Part shown: positions 35,191 to 44,008 of the stretch, piece after piece
Layout of the letters: the number at the start of each line of letters is the position of its first letter
Numbering within the stretch: position 1 is the stretch's first letter
DNA from: Terrihabitans soli
GTDB taxonomy: Bacteria > Pseudomonadota > Alphaproteobacteria > Rhizobiales > Methylopilaceae
Direction: 5' to 3'
DNA: 64,000 nucleotides
Assembly (NCBI RefSeq): GCF_014191545.1
Contig: NZ_AP023361.1
Location: 896,501 to 960,500, forward strand
Notes under the pieces: generated by a model
Database searches by the model: none
What the model was told of the DNA's origin: nothing
Seen by the model: the letters and a program-made list of their open reading frames with translations, nothing else
Position numbers and translations under genes: made by a program

Positions 35191-35205
35191 AGTCAGGACC
35201 TGTGT

Positions 35206-35230
35206 CCTGCGGCCCGTTGCGGGCCGCAGG
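35206..35230 (+). terminator. Hairpin after the giant adhesin
   Basis: CCTGCGGCCCG and CGGGCCGCAGG form a perfect 11-base stem with a three-base TTG loop, 15 bases after the adhesin stop. The following sequence is not a good T tract, so it may stabilise the transcript end or reduce read-through rather than terminate fully. Confidence 0.6.
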
Positions 35231-35284
35231 GGATTTGAGTAGTTTCCACCTCGGGGCAGGGCTCTTCGGAGCCGGAGGCTAAAG

Positions 35285-35656
35285 ATGCGCAATTCCATCA
35301 AGACCGTTTTTGCGGCCGCACTTCTGGTTGCGGCGGGCGCCGCGGCTTACGCAGCCGATATTAGCGACACTCAGGCTCCGGTCGGCGGCCAGTGCCTGGC
35401 CGGTGCGCCGGTTGTTCTGACCTCCACCAGCGACGGCGCCCTTCGGGTCGAAGTCACCAAGCTGATGGATGAGGCCGTCGCCGTCGCCGAGAGCCCGGAA
35501 TGGGTAGCGTCGCCGCGCCCGGTCTTCCTCTGGGCGTCCGAAGCCAAGGTCGCCTGCGGCAAGGCCTACGGATATCTCCGCTCCGGCTATCAGGACGCGG
35601 AATACCTTTATAAGTGCGAGTGCTTTCACTCGCGCATGATCAGCTACATGCACTAA
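35285..35656 (+). CDS. Small secreted cysteine-containing protein of unknown function
   Basis: A 123-residue protein with a clear signal peptide (cleavage after about residue 23, AYA-AD) and four cysteines in the mature part (37, 91, 111, 113). The C-terminal half has a distinctive CGKAYGYLRSGYQD ... KCECFHSRM pattern that looks conserved in rhizobial hypothetical proteins; I cannot name the family. A GGAGG ribosome-binding site precedes the ATG. It follows the giant adhesin by 95 bases and the hairpin, which suggests but does not prove a linked role in adhesion. Confidence 0.75.
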   Translation: MRNSIKTVFAAALLVAAGAAAYAADISDTQAPVGGQCLAGAPVVLTSTSDGALRVEVTKLMDEAVAVAESPEWVASPRPVFLWASEAKVACGKAYGYLRSGYQDAEYLYKCECFHSRMISYMH

Positions 35657-35715
35657 GGCGCGGACAACGCGTCGAGCGGGCGCGGGGAGCGCTCGCAAGG
35701 CTTAAGGTCAGAACC

Positions 35716-36867
35716 ATGAATGCGGCGGCCGGTGAGGGCGCGGGACTGTCCGGTTTCCGGACCGCCGTCTGCTGTCCGAAAGCTGTCCTCATTGCGGGCT
35801 TTCTGGCCGCGCTTCTTTCCGGCTGCAAAACTTCCGGCACGACGGGCTCGATAGAGACGGAAGCGCCTGTCGTGGCGCAGAGCACGACGCCGAACATCAT
35901 CGGCACAGGGCCGGTCGCCATCGCGATCTTCACCGATTCCGGAAACTCGCCGCAGCTTGCCGTCGATCACCGCGATGGCGCGGCGCTGGCGGTCAACCAG
36001 CTTGCCAAGGATCAGATCACGCTGACCGTGTTCGACGCCGGCGCCAATGGCGCCGATATCGGCGCCGAAGTCGGGGCAGCGATGACGGCCGGTTCCAAGC
36101 TTCTTATCGGCCCGCCGTCTTTGGCGGCAACGCCCGGCTGGCTGAAGGCGAGCGCCGGAAAAAAGCCGCCTGCCATTCTGCTGGCCGCCGCGCCGGCAAA
36201 GCCGGTGCCGGGATCGTTCTGGCTCGTCTCAAGCGAACCCGACAGCGCCGCCGAGGTCGCGACTTACGCGGTGAATTCCGGAAAGAAGGCCGTCCTCCTC
36301 GCGTCCGCCGCGCCGCTCGCGCCCGCAGATCTTGCGCAGGTGAAAGCCGCGATCGAGCTTGCCGGTGGCACTGTACTCGGTCCGGTCACGGTGCCGGGTG
36401 CCGCCATCGACCGCAATCTCGCGGCGCAGGCGGACGCTGTTGTGTTGTTCGGTTCTTTGCCGTCGGCCCTGTTGACGCCGCTGCGCGAAGCGGGGCTGCG
36501 CACGGATGCGTGGGTTCTTGGCACATCCGAATGGAAACCCGGCACCTATATTGAGGGCGGCTATTTCGCGGCGATCGATCAGAACGGGTTTGGCCAGATC
36601 GCCGGGCGTTTCCAGACGGCCTATGGGCGCAAGCTTTCGGCGGATGCGGCCTATGCCTTCGATGCGGTCGCGGTCGTTGCCGGCATTGTCCGTGCCAAGG
36701 GCATCGAAAATATCGCGGCGGCCGAACTGAAATCGGCGACGGGCTTTACCGGAGCGACCGGGCTTTTCCGCTTCCACAATAATGGCCGCGTGCAGCGCCG
36801 CTTCTCGATCTACAAGGTCGAGGCGTTGAGCCCCAAACTGCACGATGCGGCGCCGGACGGGTTCTGA
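35716..36867 (+). CDS. Periplasmic-binding-like lipoprotein (Leu/Ile/Val-binding or LpoA-like fold)
   Basis: The 383-residue lipoprotein has a perfect lipobox LSGC (Cys37). A type I periplasmic-binding fold (about 60-370) follows, with GPVAIAIFTDSG, DHRDGAALAVNQL, LIGPPSLAA, TDAWVLGTSEW and YAFDAVAVVAGI. No ABC permease or ATPase gene is nearby, so it may be an orphan receptor or a penicillin-binding-protein activator similar to LpoA rather than a nutrient transporter part. The ATG at 35716 follows an AAGG site; the upstream frame overlaps the preceding gene and is rejected as start. Confidence 0.8.
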   Translation: MNAAAGEGAGLSGFRTAVCCPKAVLIAGFLAALLSGCKTSGTTGSIETEAPVVAQSTTPNIIGTGPVAIAIFTDSGNSPQLAVDHRDGAALAVNQLAKDQITLTVFDAGANGADIGAEVGAAMTAGSKLLIGPPSLAATPGWLKASAGKKPPAILLAAAPAKPVPGSFWLVSSEPDSAAEVATYAVNSGKKAVLLASAAPLAPADLAQVKAAIELAGGTVLGPVTVPGAAIDRNLAAQADAVVLFGSLPSALLTPLREAGLRTDAWVLGTSEWKPGTYIEGGYFAAIDQNGFGQIAGRFQTAYGRKLSADAAYAFDAVAVVAGIVRAKGIENIAAAELKSATGFTGATGLFRFHNNGRVQRRFSIYKVEALSPKLHDAAPDGF

Positions 36868-36870
36868 CCG

Positions 36871-37686
36871 TCAGGCCTTTTCAGGCGGGAAGAGCGTAAA
36901 CAGCAAAATCCCGGCGGCGATCCCGACATTCAGGCTCTCGACGCGGTCGGATGTCGGTATATGCACCATGCCGATGCAGGCAGCCGAAAGTTCATCCGAC
37001 AGGCCGTATTGTTCATTGCCCATGAGGAGCAAAGACGGCGATTTCGGCTTTACGGTGCGGTAGTCGGAAGATTGCACGACGCTCGTGCCGAGGATATCGC
37101 CCGGCCAGCTCTTGCAGAGCGCGATGACATCGGCCTCGCTGCCTTCGTAAATGTTCACCGCGAAGATCGAACCGGCGCTGGCGCGCACGGCCTCAGTGCC
37201 GTGCGGATCGCAGCTGTCGCCGATGATAAGAACATCTGCGCCTGCGGCATCCGCTGTTCTGAGGATTGTGCCGAGATTGCCCGGATCCTTGATGCGATCG
37301 AGGCCGAGAACAGCGCGTGTTTTCTTCGGGGCGATCTCGGCCAGCGGCTTCACCACATGCTCGAAGGCGGCAATGACCGATTGCGGATTGTTGCGGCGCG
37401 TGATCTTGCCGATGAGGGACGGGGTGAGTTCGAGAACCTCGCCGCGCGCCGAGAGCGTAGCGCGGATCAGTTCTCCGACCATCGGATCGTGCCGCATGCC
37501 GTCTTCATAGCCGAGCACACGCGGCGCGCGCCCGCACTCAAGCGCCTGGCGCACCATGCGGGCGCCTTCGGCCAGAAACAGGTCCGCATCCTCGCGCCGG
37601 TCGCGTGTCCTGAGCGCCGCAAGATATTTGACCTGCGGATTGGCCGGGCTGGTGACGATCTTCACGCCTTGCAGGGGGCCGCTCAT
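36871..37686 (-). CDS. SpoU/TrmH-family RNA 2'-O-methyltransferase
   Basis: A 271-residue SPOUT methyltransferase with an N-terminal substrate-binding region (VKYLAALRTRDRR). The knot domain carries LDRIKDPGNLGTILRTADA (motif 1), LLMGNEQYGLS (motif 2) and IPTSDRVESLNVGIAAGI (motif 3). It should methylate a ribose in rRNA or tRNA using SAM; the exact site is unknown. Its start overlaps the stop of the upstream methyltransferase by four bases, so the two RNA-modification genes are coupled. Confidence 0.9.
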   Translation of the reverse strand: MSGPLQGVKIVTSPANPQVKYLAALRTRDRREDADLFLAEGARMVRQALECGRAPRVLGYEDGMRHDPMVGELIRATLSARGEVLELTPSLIGKITRRNNPQSVIAAFEHVVKPLAEIAPKKTRAVLGLDRIKDPGNLGTILRTADAAGADVLIIGDSCDPHGTEAVRASAGSIFAVNIYEGSEADVIALCKSWPGDILGTSVVQSSDYRTVKPKSPSLLLMGNEQYGLSDELSAACIGMVHIPTSDRVESLNVGIAAGILLFTLFPPEKA

Positions 37687-38588
37687 GCGCTGTCCTTCTC
37701 GGGCTGCCAGCGCGCATAGAGCGAGGTCGAGAACAGGCGCTCGCCATGCTTTGCGGCGACGGCAAGTTCGCCGGCTTCGACCGCGCCTTTGCTCTTCGGG
37801 GTGAAATCCTTGAGGAGTTCGGCGAGCGAGACGCTCGACAGGCGCAGGGCGTAAGCCGAGATCAGGACAAAGGCCGGTTTGTCGGAGATGAGCTGCGACA
37901 GCGCGCCGAGGAGTTTCGGCAGATCCTCGAAGAAGTGCCAGACCTCGTTGGCGGGTCCGCGCCCATACATCGGCGGATCGAGCACGATAGCGTCATAGGT
38001 CTTGCCGCGCCGGACATCGCGCTCGGCGAACTTCAAAGCATCGTCGCAAATCCAGCGGATCGGCGCCTTGTCGAGGCCGGACAAAGCCTGGTTCTCGCGC
38101 GCCCAGGCGATGGCCTTTTTTGAAGCGTCGATATGGGTGACCTCGGCGCCGGCCGCCGCCGCCACAAGGCTCGCGATCCCGGTATAACCGAAGAGGTTGA
38201 GCATGGTCGGCTTCTGGCGCGCGCCGAGCGCTTTTGAGATGAAGCGCCAGTGCGAAGCCTGTTCCGGGAAGACGCCGACATGACGGAAGGAGGTGGCGCG
38301 GCATTGGAAGCGCACGCCTTCGAACCCCATGGTCCATTCCTGCTTCTTCGAGCGGAATTCCCAGGTGCCGCTCTCCTGGTCTTCCGGGGCGAGAAACTTC
38401 ATGTCCGCCGATTGCCAGATCTTGTCCGGGGCGGATCGGGCCCACAGCGCCTGCGGTTCCGGCCGGTCGACCGTCAGCGTGCCGAAGCGTTCGAGCTTGC
38501 GCATGCCGCCGATGTCCAGAAGCTCGTAATCGTCCCAGGGCTCGGCGATGAGAAGCCGGCTCAGCCTGTGTCCGCTGTCCTTGGTCAT
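37683..38588 (-). CDS. Class I SAM-dependent methyltransferase, RlmI/RlmK-like
   Basis: A 301-residue protein with SAM-binding LNLFGYTGIASLVAAAAGA, an acidic ribose contact in VTHIDASKKA, and the DPPMYGRGP motif (DPPxFG type) of rRNA cytosine/guanine methyltransferases of the RlmI family. No PUA domain is seen at the N-terminus. It is divergent from the alpha-2-macroglobulin gene and upstream of the SpoU gene in a two-gene operon. Confidence 0.85.
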   Translation of the reverse strand: MTKDSGHRLSRLLIAEPWDDYELLDIGGMRKLERFGTLTVDRPEPQALWARSAPDKIWQSADMKFLAPEDQESGTWEFRSKKQEWTMGFEGVRFQCRATSFRHVGVFPEQASHWRFISKALGARQKPTMLNLFGYTGIASLVAAAAGAEVTHIDASKKAIAWARENQALSGLDKAPIRWICDDALKFAERDVRRGKTYDAIVLDPPMYGRGPANEVWHFFEDLPKLLGALSQLISDKPAFVLISAYALRLSSVSLAELLKDFTPKSKGAVEAGELAVAAKHGERLFSTSLYARWQPEKDSA

Positions 38589-38815
38589 TTTAGGGTACGA
38601 GGACCTCTCCGGCGGCTTTCAAGCCGCCTTTGCCGGGGCCGGGAGACCCTGCCGGGCGGTCAATCGCACACCCGACAAACTCCCGCAACACAGACGAAAC
38701 ACCTGTGAAATCAAAGGCCGGTAGAGAGCCGGCAACGCGCAGGGCAGGCGGCACAGATTCGCCCCAAACCAAGCGCGAGATTTACATCGCCTTTCCGGCC
38801 CGGGAGCCAAATTTC

Positions 38816-41800
38816 ATGACCTCCGTTCATCGCTTCGTGTTCGTGCTGTTCGCGCTTGTCTTTGCGCTTCTGCCGATGGCCGCCGACGCAAAGCCGTTCG
38901 ACAAGCCTTACCTGAACACGGATGCGAACCGTTACGAACGTGAGATCATCAACAACACCGCAACCGCCGACCGGACGCTGGACGATTGGATCAAGGAAGG
39001 TGTCGAGGCGGTCAAGAAGGACGACTGGCGCGCGGCGCTGAACGCCTTCGGCGCGGCGATCGCCGTCGACCCGAAAAGCGAGCAGGCCTGGCGCAATTAC
39101 GCCATCTCGCTTCTGCGCGTGAAAGCCGAGAGCAGCGAAACCTATGAGTTCCCGGGAAAGGCCAAGGCTTCGGCTTATAGAGCCTATCTCCTGTCGAAGG
39201 ACGCCAAGGCCGAAGCGCGCAATCTCGCGATCCTTGCTGAAGCCTATACCCGTGCCGAAGAATACCGCCAGGCGCTCAACGCCTATAAAGAGAGCTTGAA
39301 GCTTTTTGATCACCCGGAAGTGCGCGCCGCCTATCAGACGGCGCTGGAAGAGCACGGCTTCCGCGTGACGAACTATTCGGTCGATGCCGATACGGCCTCG
39401 CCGCGCGCCTGCATGGAATTCTCCGAGAACCTTGCCAAAGGCCGCGTCGATTTCGCGCCCTTCGTTTCGGTCGTCGGTATGGACAAGCCGGCGGTTGCTG
39501 CCGAAAACGACAAGCTCTGCGTGGACGGCCTGAAGCACGGCGAAACCTATGAAGTGAATGTCCGCGCGGGCGTTCCCTCGGCGCTCGGCGAAAACAGCCT
39601 GAAGCCGGCCAATGCCACGATCTATGTCCGCGACCGCAAGCCGGATGTGCGCTTTACCGGCAAGAACTATGTTCTGCCGCGCACCGGCCAGCAGGGCATT
39701 CCCTTCGTCTCGGTCAATGTCGATCGCGTTGCGGTGAAAATCTTCCGTGTCGGCGACCGCGGCATGGGTCCGGAAATCACCAACGGCAAGTTCCAGGCCC
39801 AGCTCGACAAGAGCGAGTTCGACAAACTGCAGGCCGATAGCGGCGCCAAGATTTTCGAAGGCGAGATCGACGTCACGAAGAAGCTGAACGAAGAGATCAC
39901 GACGGCGGTGCCGCTCGACGAGACGATCAAGACCATGGAGCCCGGCGTCTATGTGATGACGGCGCGCGCCTACGATTCCCAGGAAAACGACGATTACGAG
40001 ACGCAGCCGACGCAGTGGTTCGTCGTCTCCGATATCGGCCTCACGGCGCTTTCGTCCGGCGACGGCATCCATGCCTTTGTGCGCTCGCTTGCAGGTGCGC
40101 AGGCACTGGAAGGCGTCGAGCTCAAGCTCGTTGCGCGCAACAATGAAGTGCTGGCGACCGCGAAAAGCGATGCGAACGGCTATGTCCGTTTCGAGAAGGG
40201 CCTGACCAAAGGCGAGGGCGGTCTTTCGCCCGCGGTGCTGACGGCATCGCTTGCTGGCGATTACGGTTTCCTTGCGCTGACGGCCGCGGGCTTTGATCTG
40301 TCCGATCGCGGCGTTGAAGGCCGCGCCGCGCCGGGCCCTCTCGATGCACTCGTTTATACCGAACGCGGCGTCTACCGTCCGGGCGAGCAGGTGCATGTCA
40401 CGACGCTGCTGCGCAATGCCGATGGGCTTGCGGTCGAGAACCTGCCGCTGACGCTGGTCTTCGAGCGCCCGGATGGTGCCGAAGAGCGCCGCGAAGTGCT
40501 CGAGGACGAAGGCGCGGGCGGCCGCGCGTTCAGCCTGCCGTTGGTCTCCGATGCAACGACCGGCACCTGGCGCGTCAAGGCCTATGCCGAACTGAAGCAG
40601 CCGCCGGTCGGTGAGGCGACGTTCCTTGTCGAGGACTACGTCCCTGAACGCCTCGATATGGACGTGACAACGACGGCCAAGACCATGACCGCGGCGGGCA
40701 TTCCGGTGGAACTTGATGGCCGCTGGCTTTACGGCGCGCCGGCCGGCGATCTTGCCATCGAAGGCAATGTTTCGATCCGTTCGTCCAGCGCTGAGATCGC
40801 AGGTCTTGCCGGCTATAAATTCGGCCTTGCCGATGAGGAAGTCTCGCCGGTGACGAGCGAGCTGAACGATCTCGCCAAGACCGATGCGAACGGCAAAGCC
40901 AAGTTCGACGTTCCGCAGCCCAATCTGCCGAACACGACAAAGCCGCTTGAGGCGCGCATCGCGGTTCGCCTGCGCGAGCCGGGAGGCCGCACGATCGAGC
41001 GTCAGCTGACGCTGCCGGTTGCTTCGACCTCGCAGCGCATCGGCGTCAAACCGCTGTTCGGCGAACAGGTGGCCGAAGGCCAGCTTGCCGAATTCGATGT
41101 GCGCGTGCTCGCCGCCGACAATGCGTTCGCTGCGGCCAAAGGCCTGCGCTGGGAGCTGTCGCGTCTCAACACCCGCTATCAGTGGTATTCGGAAGGTTCG
41201 GACTGGAACTATGAGACCATCACCACGGCAACACGCACTGCTGACGGCGTCGTCGATGCCGACGCCAAATCGCCGGCGCGTATCTCGTCCAAGCTCGGCT
41301 ACGGGCGCTACCGCCTCGACGTGATGAGCGCCGAGCCGAATGGCCCGGCGACCAGCATTGTCTTCACCTCGGGCTGGAACCCGTCGGCCGACAATGCCGA
41401 AACGCCCGACACGCTCGAAGTCGCGCTCGACAAGGATCTCTATGCGCCGGGCGACAAGGCGGAACTGCGCATCGATGCACCCTTTGCCGGCAAGGCGACG
41501 GTCGTGGTCGTCGGCAATGAGGTGATTTCGTCGAAGGTTCTCGACCTGACGCAGGGCGAAAACGAAATCGCGCTTGATGTGACGGAAGCCTGGCGCCCGG
41601 GCGCCTATGTGATGGCCTTCCTGCACCGTCCGCTCGACGCCAAGGCCAGCCGCATGCCCGGCCGCGCCATTGGTCTTGCGCATGCGCAGATCGATGCCGC
41701 GCCGCACACGCTGAAGGTCGCGCTGTCGGCGCCGGATAAGGCGCCGCCGCGCGGCACCGTCCGTGTGCCTGTCAAGATCGCCAATCTTGCGTCTGGCGAG

Positions 41801-44008
41801 AAGGCGCATCTTGTCGTTGCCGCGGTCGATGTCGGCATTCTCAATCTCACCGGCTTCAAGGCCCCGGCACCGGAAGAAGATGCGTTTGCCCAGCGTCAGC
41901 TCTCCGCCGAAGTCCGCGATCTGTACGGGCAGCTCATTGACGGCATGCGCGCCGCACGCGGCAAGATCCGCACCGGCGGCGACGATATGGGCGGCATGGG
42001 CATGGGCGAGCCGCCGACGCAACAGCCTTTGGCTTTGTTCTCGGGCCTTGTGCCGGTGGCGGCCGACGGCACGGCGGAAGTCAGCTTCGATATTCCGGCC
42101 TTTAACGGCACCGTGAAGCTGATGGCCATCGCCTGGTCGAAGGACAAGCTCGGCCATAGCGAACAGGATGTCGTGATCGCCGATCCCGTCGTCGTCACGG
42201 CCGCTCTGCCGCGCTTCCTCGCCCCGGGCGATGCCTCGCGCCTTCGCCTCGACATTCACAATGTTTCGGGTGCGGCTGGTGAGTACAAGGTCAAGCTCGA
42301 CGGCGCCGGCGATGTTATCTCCTTCAACGAGGCCGAACAGAAACTCGCGCTGAAGGACGGCGAGCGGAAGTCCGTGGAGATCGCTCTGACGGCGAAAGCC
42401 GTGGGCCGCTCCTCGATCGATGTCTCGCTGACGGCGCCGGATGGCAAGAGCTATGCGCAGGCGTTGAACCTCCCGGTTCAGCCGGCATCGCCCGAAGGCG
42501 TCAACCGCACGGTCGTGCAGCTTGCGCCGAAGACCGGTTCGATCTCGGTCACCTCCGATATGCTGAAGGATTACGTCCCCGGCACGGCATCGATCGCGCT
42601 GACGGTCGGATCCAACGCGGCGTTCGAGCCGGCGGCCTTTGCCGGCGCGCTCGACACCTATCCCTACGGGTGTTCGGAACAGCTCTCGTCCAAGCTGATC
42701 GCTATCCTCTATGCCGAGGATTACGGCATCAAGCTTGCCGACGACACGCGCGAGAAGGCGCAGCAGATGATCGGCCGCGTTCTCGCGCGCCAGTCTTCGA
42801 ATGGCGGTTTCGGCCTGTGGTCGGCGGGAACGGACGATGATCTCTGGCTCGACAGTTACGTCGTCGACGTTCTGACGCGGGCGCGCGAAAAGGGTTATGC
42901 CGTGTCCGAACGCGCCATCAGTTCGGGTCTTGCGCGCCTCAAAAACGTGCTCGGCTATGAAGGCGAGTTCGACGATCAGGACGAAGCGACCAATTTCGCC
43001 TATGCGCATTATGTGCTGGCGCGGAACGGCCGCCCGATTGTCGGCGATCTGCGTTATCTCGCTGACTCGAAGGTCAATGAGATCGCATCTCCTCTCGCGC
43101 GTGCGCAGATCGGTGCGGCTTTGGCACTGGCCGGCGATCAGGCGCGGGCCGGAAAGGCCTTTGCCGCCGCCGACACCGCGCTTGGCGAAATCAATGTCGA
43201 TCAGGTCTCGCGGCTCGATTACGGCACGGATTTGCGCGACAGCGCGGGCGTTCTGGCGCTCGCGGCCGAGACCTCCATCGCTTCCGTCATTCCGGCGGTG
43301 GCAAAAAAGGTCGTCGCCAATCGCGGCGCACGCAACAGCTTCTCAACACAGGAGAACGCCTGGCTGCTGCGCGCTTCGCAGGCGCTGAAGCAGGAGAGCG
43401 CCAAGCTGTCGCTCACCGTCAACGGCGCCGCGCATGCCGGCGTCTATAACAAGACGCTCGATGCGGTCGCTCTGGTCGAGCCGGTCAAGGTCGGTAATGC
43501 CAGCGATGTTCCGGTCAACGCCATGGTCACGGTGCGCGGTGCGCCGAAGGCCATGCCGCCGGCGACGGAGATGGGCCTCAAAGTGACGCGTGCCTATTAC
43601 ACGCTCGCCGGTGAGGAAGTGGACCCATCGAAGGTCGCGCAGAACACGCGCCTTGTCGTCGTGCTTCAGATTGAAGAGACGGCGGAGCAGAACGGGCGAC
43701 TTCTTGTGGTCGATCATCTGCCGGGCGGTTTCGAGATCGACAATCCGCGTCTCGTGACGAGTGCCGAAGTGAAGCTGCTCCCCTGGCTCGACCAGAACTA
43801 TGCGCCGGGCCATGCGGAATTCCGCGACGACCGTTTCGTTGCGGCCTTCAACCGCACGGGCGAGGATACGGATATGGTCGCGGCCTATATCGTCCGCGCC
43901 GTCTCGCCAGGCACATATGTGCATCCGCCGGCGACGGTCGAGGATATGTACCGCATCGAGCGCTTCGGCCGCTCGGACAGCGGCACGGTTGAGGTGACGG
44001 CGAAGTGA
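38816..44008 (+). CDS. Bacterial alpha-2-macroglobulin with TPR-like N-terminus
   Basis: A 1730-residue periplasmic protease-trap protein. A signal peptide ends near residue 23 (ADA-KPF) with no lipobox, unlike lipoprotein alpha-2-macroglobulins. Residues about 45-165 are helical with TPR-like spacing (DDWRAALNAFGAAIAVDPKSE). MG beta domains follow, including LVYTERGVYRPGEQVH. A Gly/Met-rich loop lies near 1060. The thioester motif is CSEQ (Cys1286, in YPYGCSEQ), followed by the alpha-helical thioester domain and the C-terminal receptor-like domain. The ATG at 38816 with upstream GGAG is used. It overlaps pbpC by four bases, the known A2M-pbpC arrangement. Confidence 0.93.
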   Translation: MTSVHRFVFVLFALVFALLPMAADAKPFDKPYLNTDANRYEREIINNTATADRTLDDWIKEGVEAVKKDDWRAALNAFGAAIAVDPKSEQAWRNYAISLLRVKAESSETYEFPGKAKASAYRAYLLSKDAKAEARNLAILAEAYTRAEEYRQALNAYKESLKLFDHPEVRAAYQTALEEHGFRVTNYSVDADTASPRACMEFSENLAKGRVDFAPFVSVVGMDKPAVAAENDKLCVDGLKHGETYEVNVRAGVPSALGENSLKPANATIYVRDRKPDVRFTGKNYVLPRTGQQGIPFVSVNVDRVAVKIFRVGDRGMGPEITNGKFQAQLDKSEFDKLQADSGAKIFEGEIDVTKKLNEEITTAVPLDETIKTMEPGVYVMTARAYDSQENDDYETQPTQWFVVSDIGLTALSSGDGIHAFVRSLAGAQALEGVELKLVARNNEVLATAKSDANGYVRFEKGLTKGEGGLSPAVLTASLAGDYGFLALTAAGFDLSDRGVEGRAAPGPLDALVYTERGVYRPGEQVHVTTLLRNADGLAVENLPLTLVFERPDGAEERREVLEDEGAGGRAFSLPLVSDATTGTWRVKAYAELKQPPVGEATFLVEDYVPERLDMDVTTTAKTMTAAGIPVELDGRWLYGAPAGDLAIEGNVSIRSSSAEIAGLAGYKFGLADEEVSPVTSELNDLAKTDANGKAKFDVPQPNLPNTTKPLEARIAVRLREPGGRTIERQLTLPVASTSQRIGVKPLFGEQVAEGQLAEFDVRVLAADNAFAAAKGLRWELSRLNTRYQWYSEGSDWNYETITTATRTADGVVDADAKSPARISSKLGYGRYRLDVMSAEPNGPATSIVFTSGWNPSADNAETPDTLEVALDKDLYAPGDKAELRIDAPFAGKATVVVVGNEVISSKVLDLTQGENEIALDVTEAWRPGAYVMAFLHRPLDAKASRMPGRAIGLAHAQIDAAPHTLKVALSAPDKAPPRGTVRVPVKIANLASGEKAHLVVAAVDVGILNLTGFKAPAPEEDAFAQRQLSAEVRDLYGQLIDGMRAARGKIRTGGDDMGGMGMGEPPTQQPLALFSGLVPVAADGTAEVSFDIPAFNGTVKLMAIAWSKDKLGHSEQDVVIADPVVVTAALPRFLAPGDASRLRLDIHNVSGAAGEYKVKLDGAGDVISFNEAEQKLALKDGERKSVEIALTAKAVGRSSIDVSLTAPDGKSYAQALNLPVQPASPEGVNRTVVQLAPKTGSISVTSDMLKDYVPGTASIALTVGSNAAFEPAAFAGALDTYPYGCSEQLSSKLIAILYAEDYGIKLADDTREKAQQMIGRVLARQSSNGGFGLWSAGTDDDLWLDSYVVDVLTRAREKGYAVSERAISSGLARLKNVLGYEGEFDDQDEATNFAYAHYVLARNGRPIVGDLRYLADSKVNEIASPLARAQIGAALALAGDQARAGKAFAAADTALGEINVDQVSRLDYGTDLRDSAGVLALAAETSIASVIPAVAKKVVANRGARNSFSTQENAWLLRASQALKQESAKLSLTVNGAAHAGVYNKTLDAVALVEPVKVGNASDVPVNAMVTVRGAPKAMPPATEMGLKVTRAYYTLAGEEVDPSKVAQNTRLVVVLQIEETAEQNGRLLVVDHLPGGFEIDNPRLVTSAEVKLLPWLDQNYAPGHAEFRDDRFVAAFNRTGEDTDMVAAYIVRAVSPGTYVHPPATVEDMYRIERFGRSDSGTVEVTAK

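Noticed and set aside
38711-43009. A 4.3-kb minus-strand open frame over the alpha-2-macroglobulin gene
   Set aside because: It is antisense to a well-supported gene with signal peptide and thioester motif, and its translation shows no family features.
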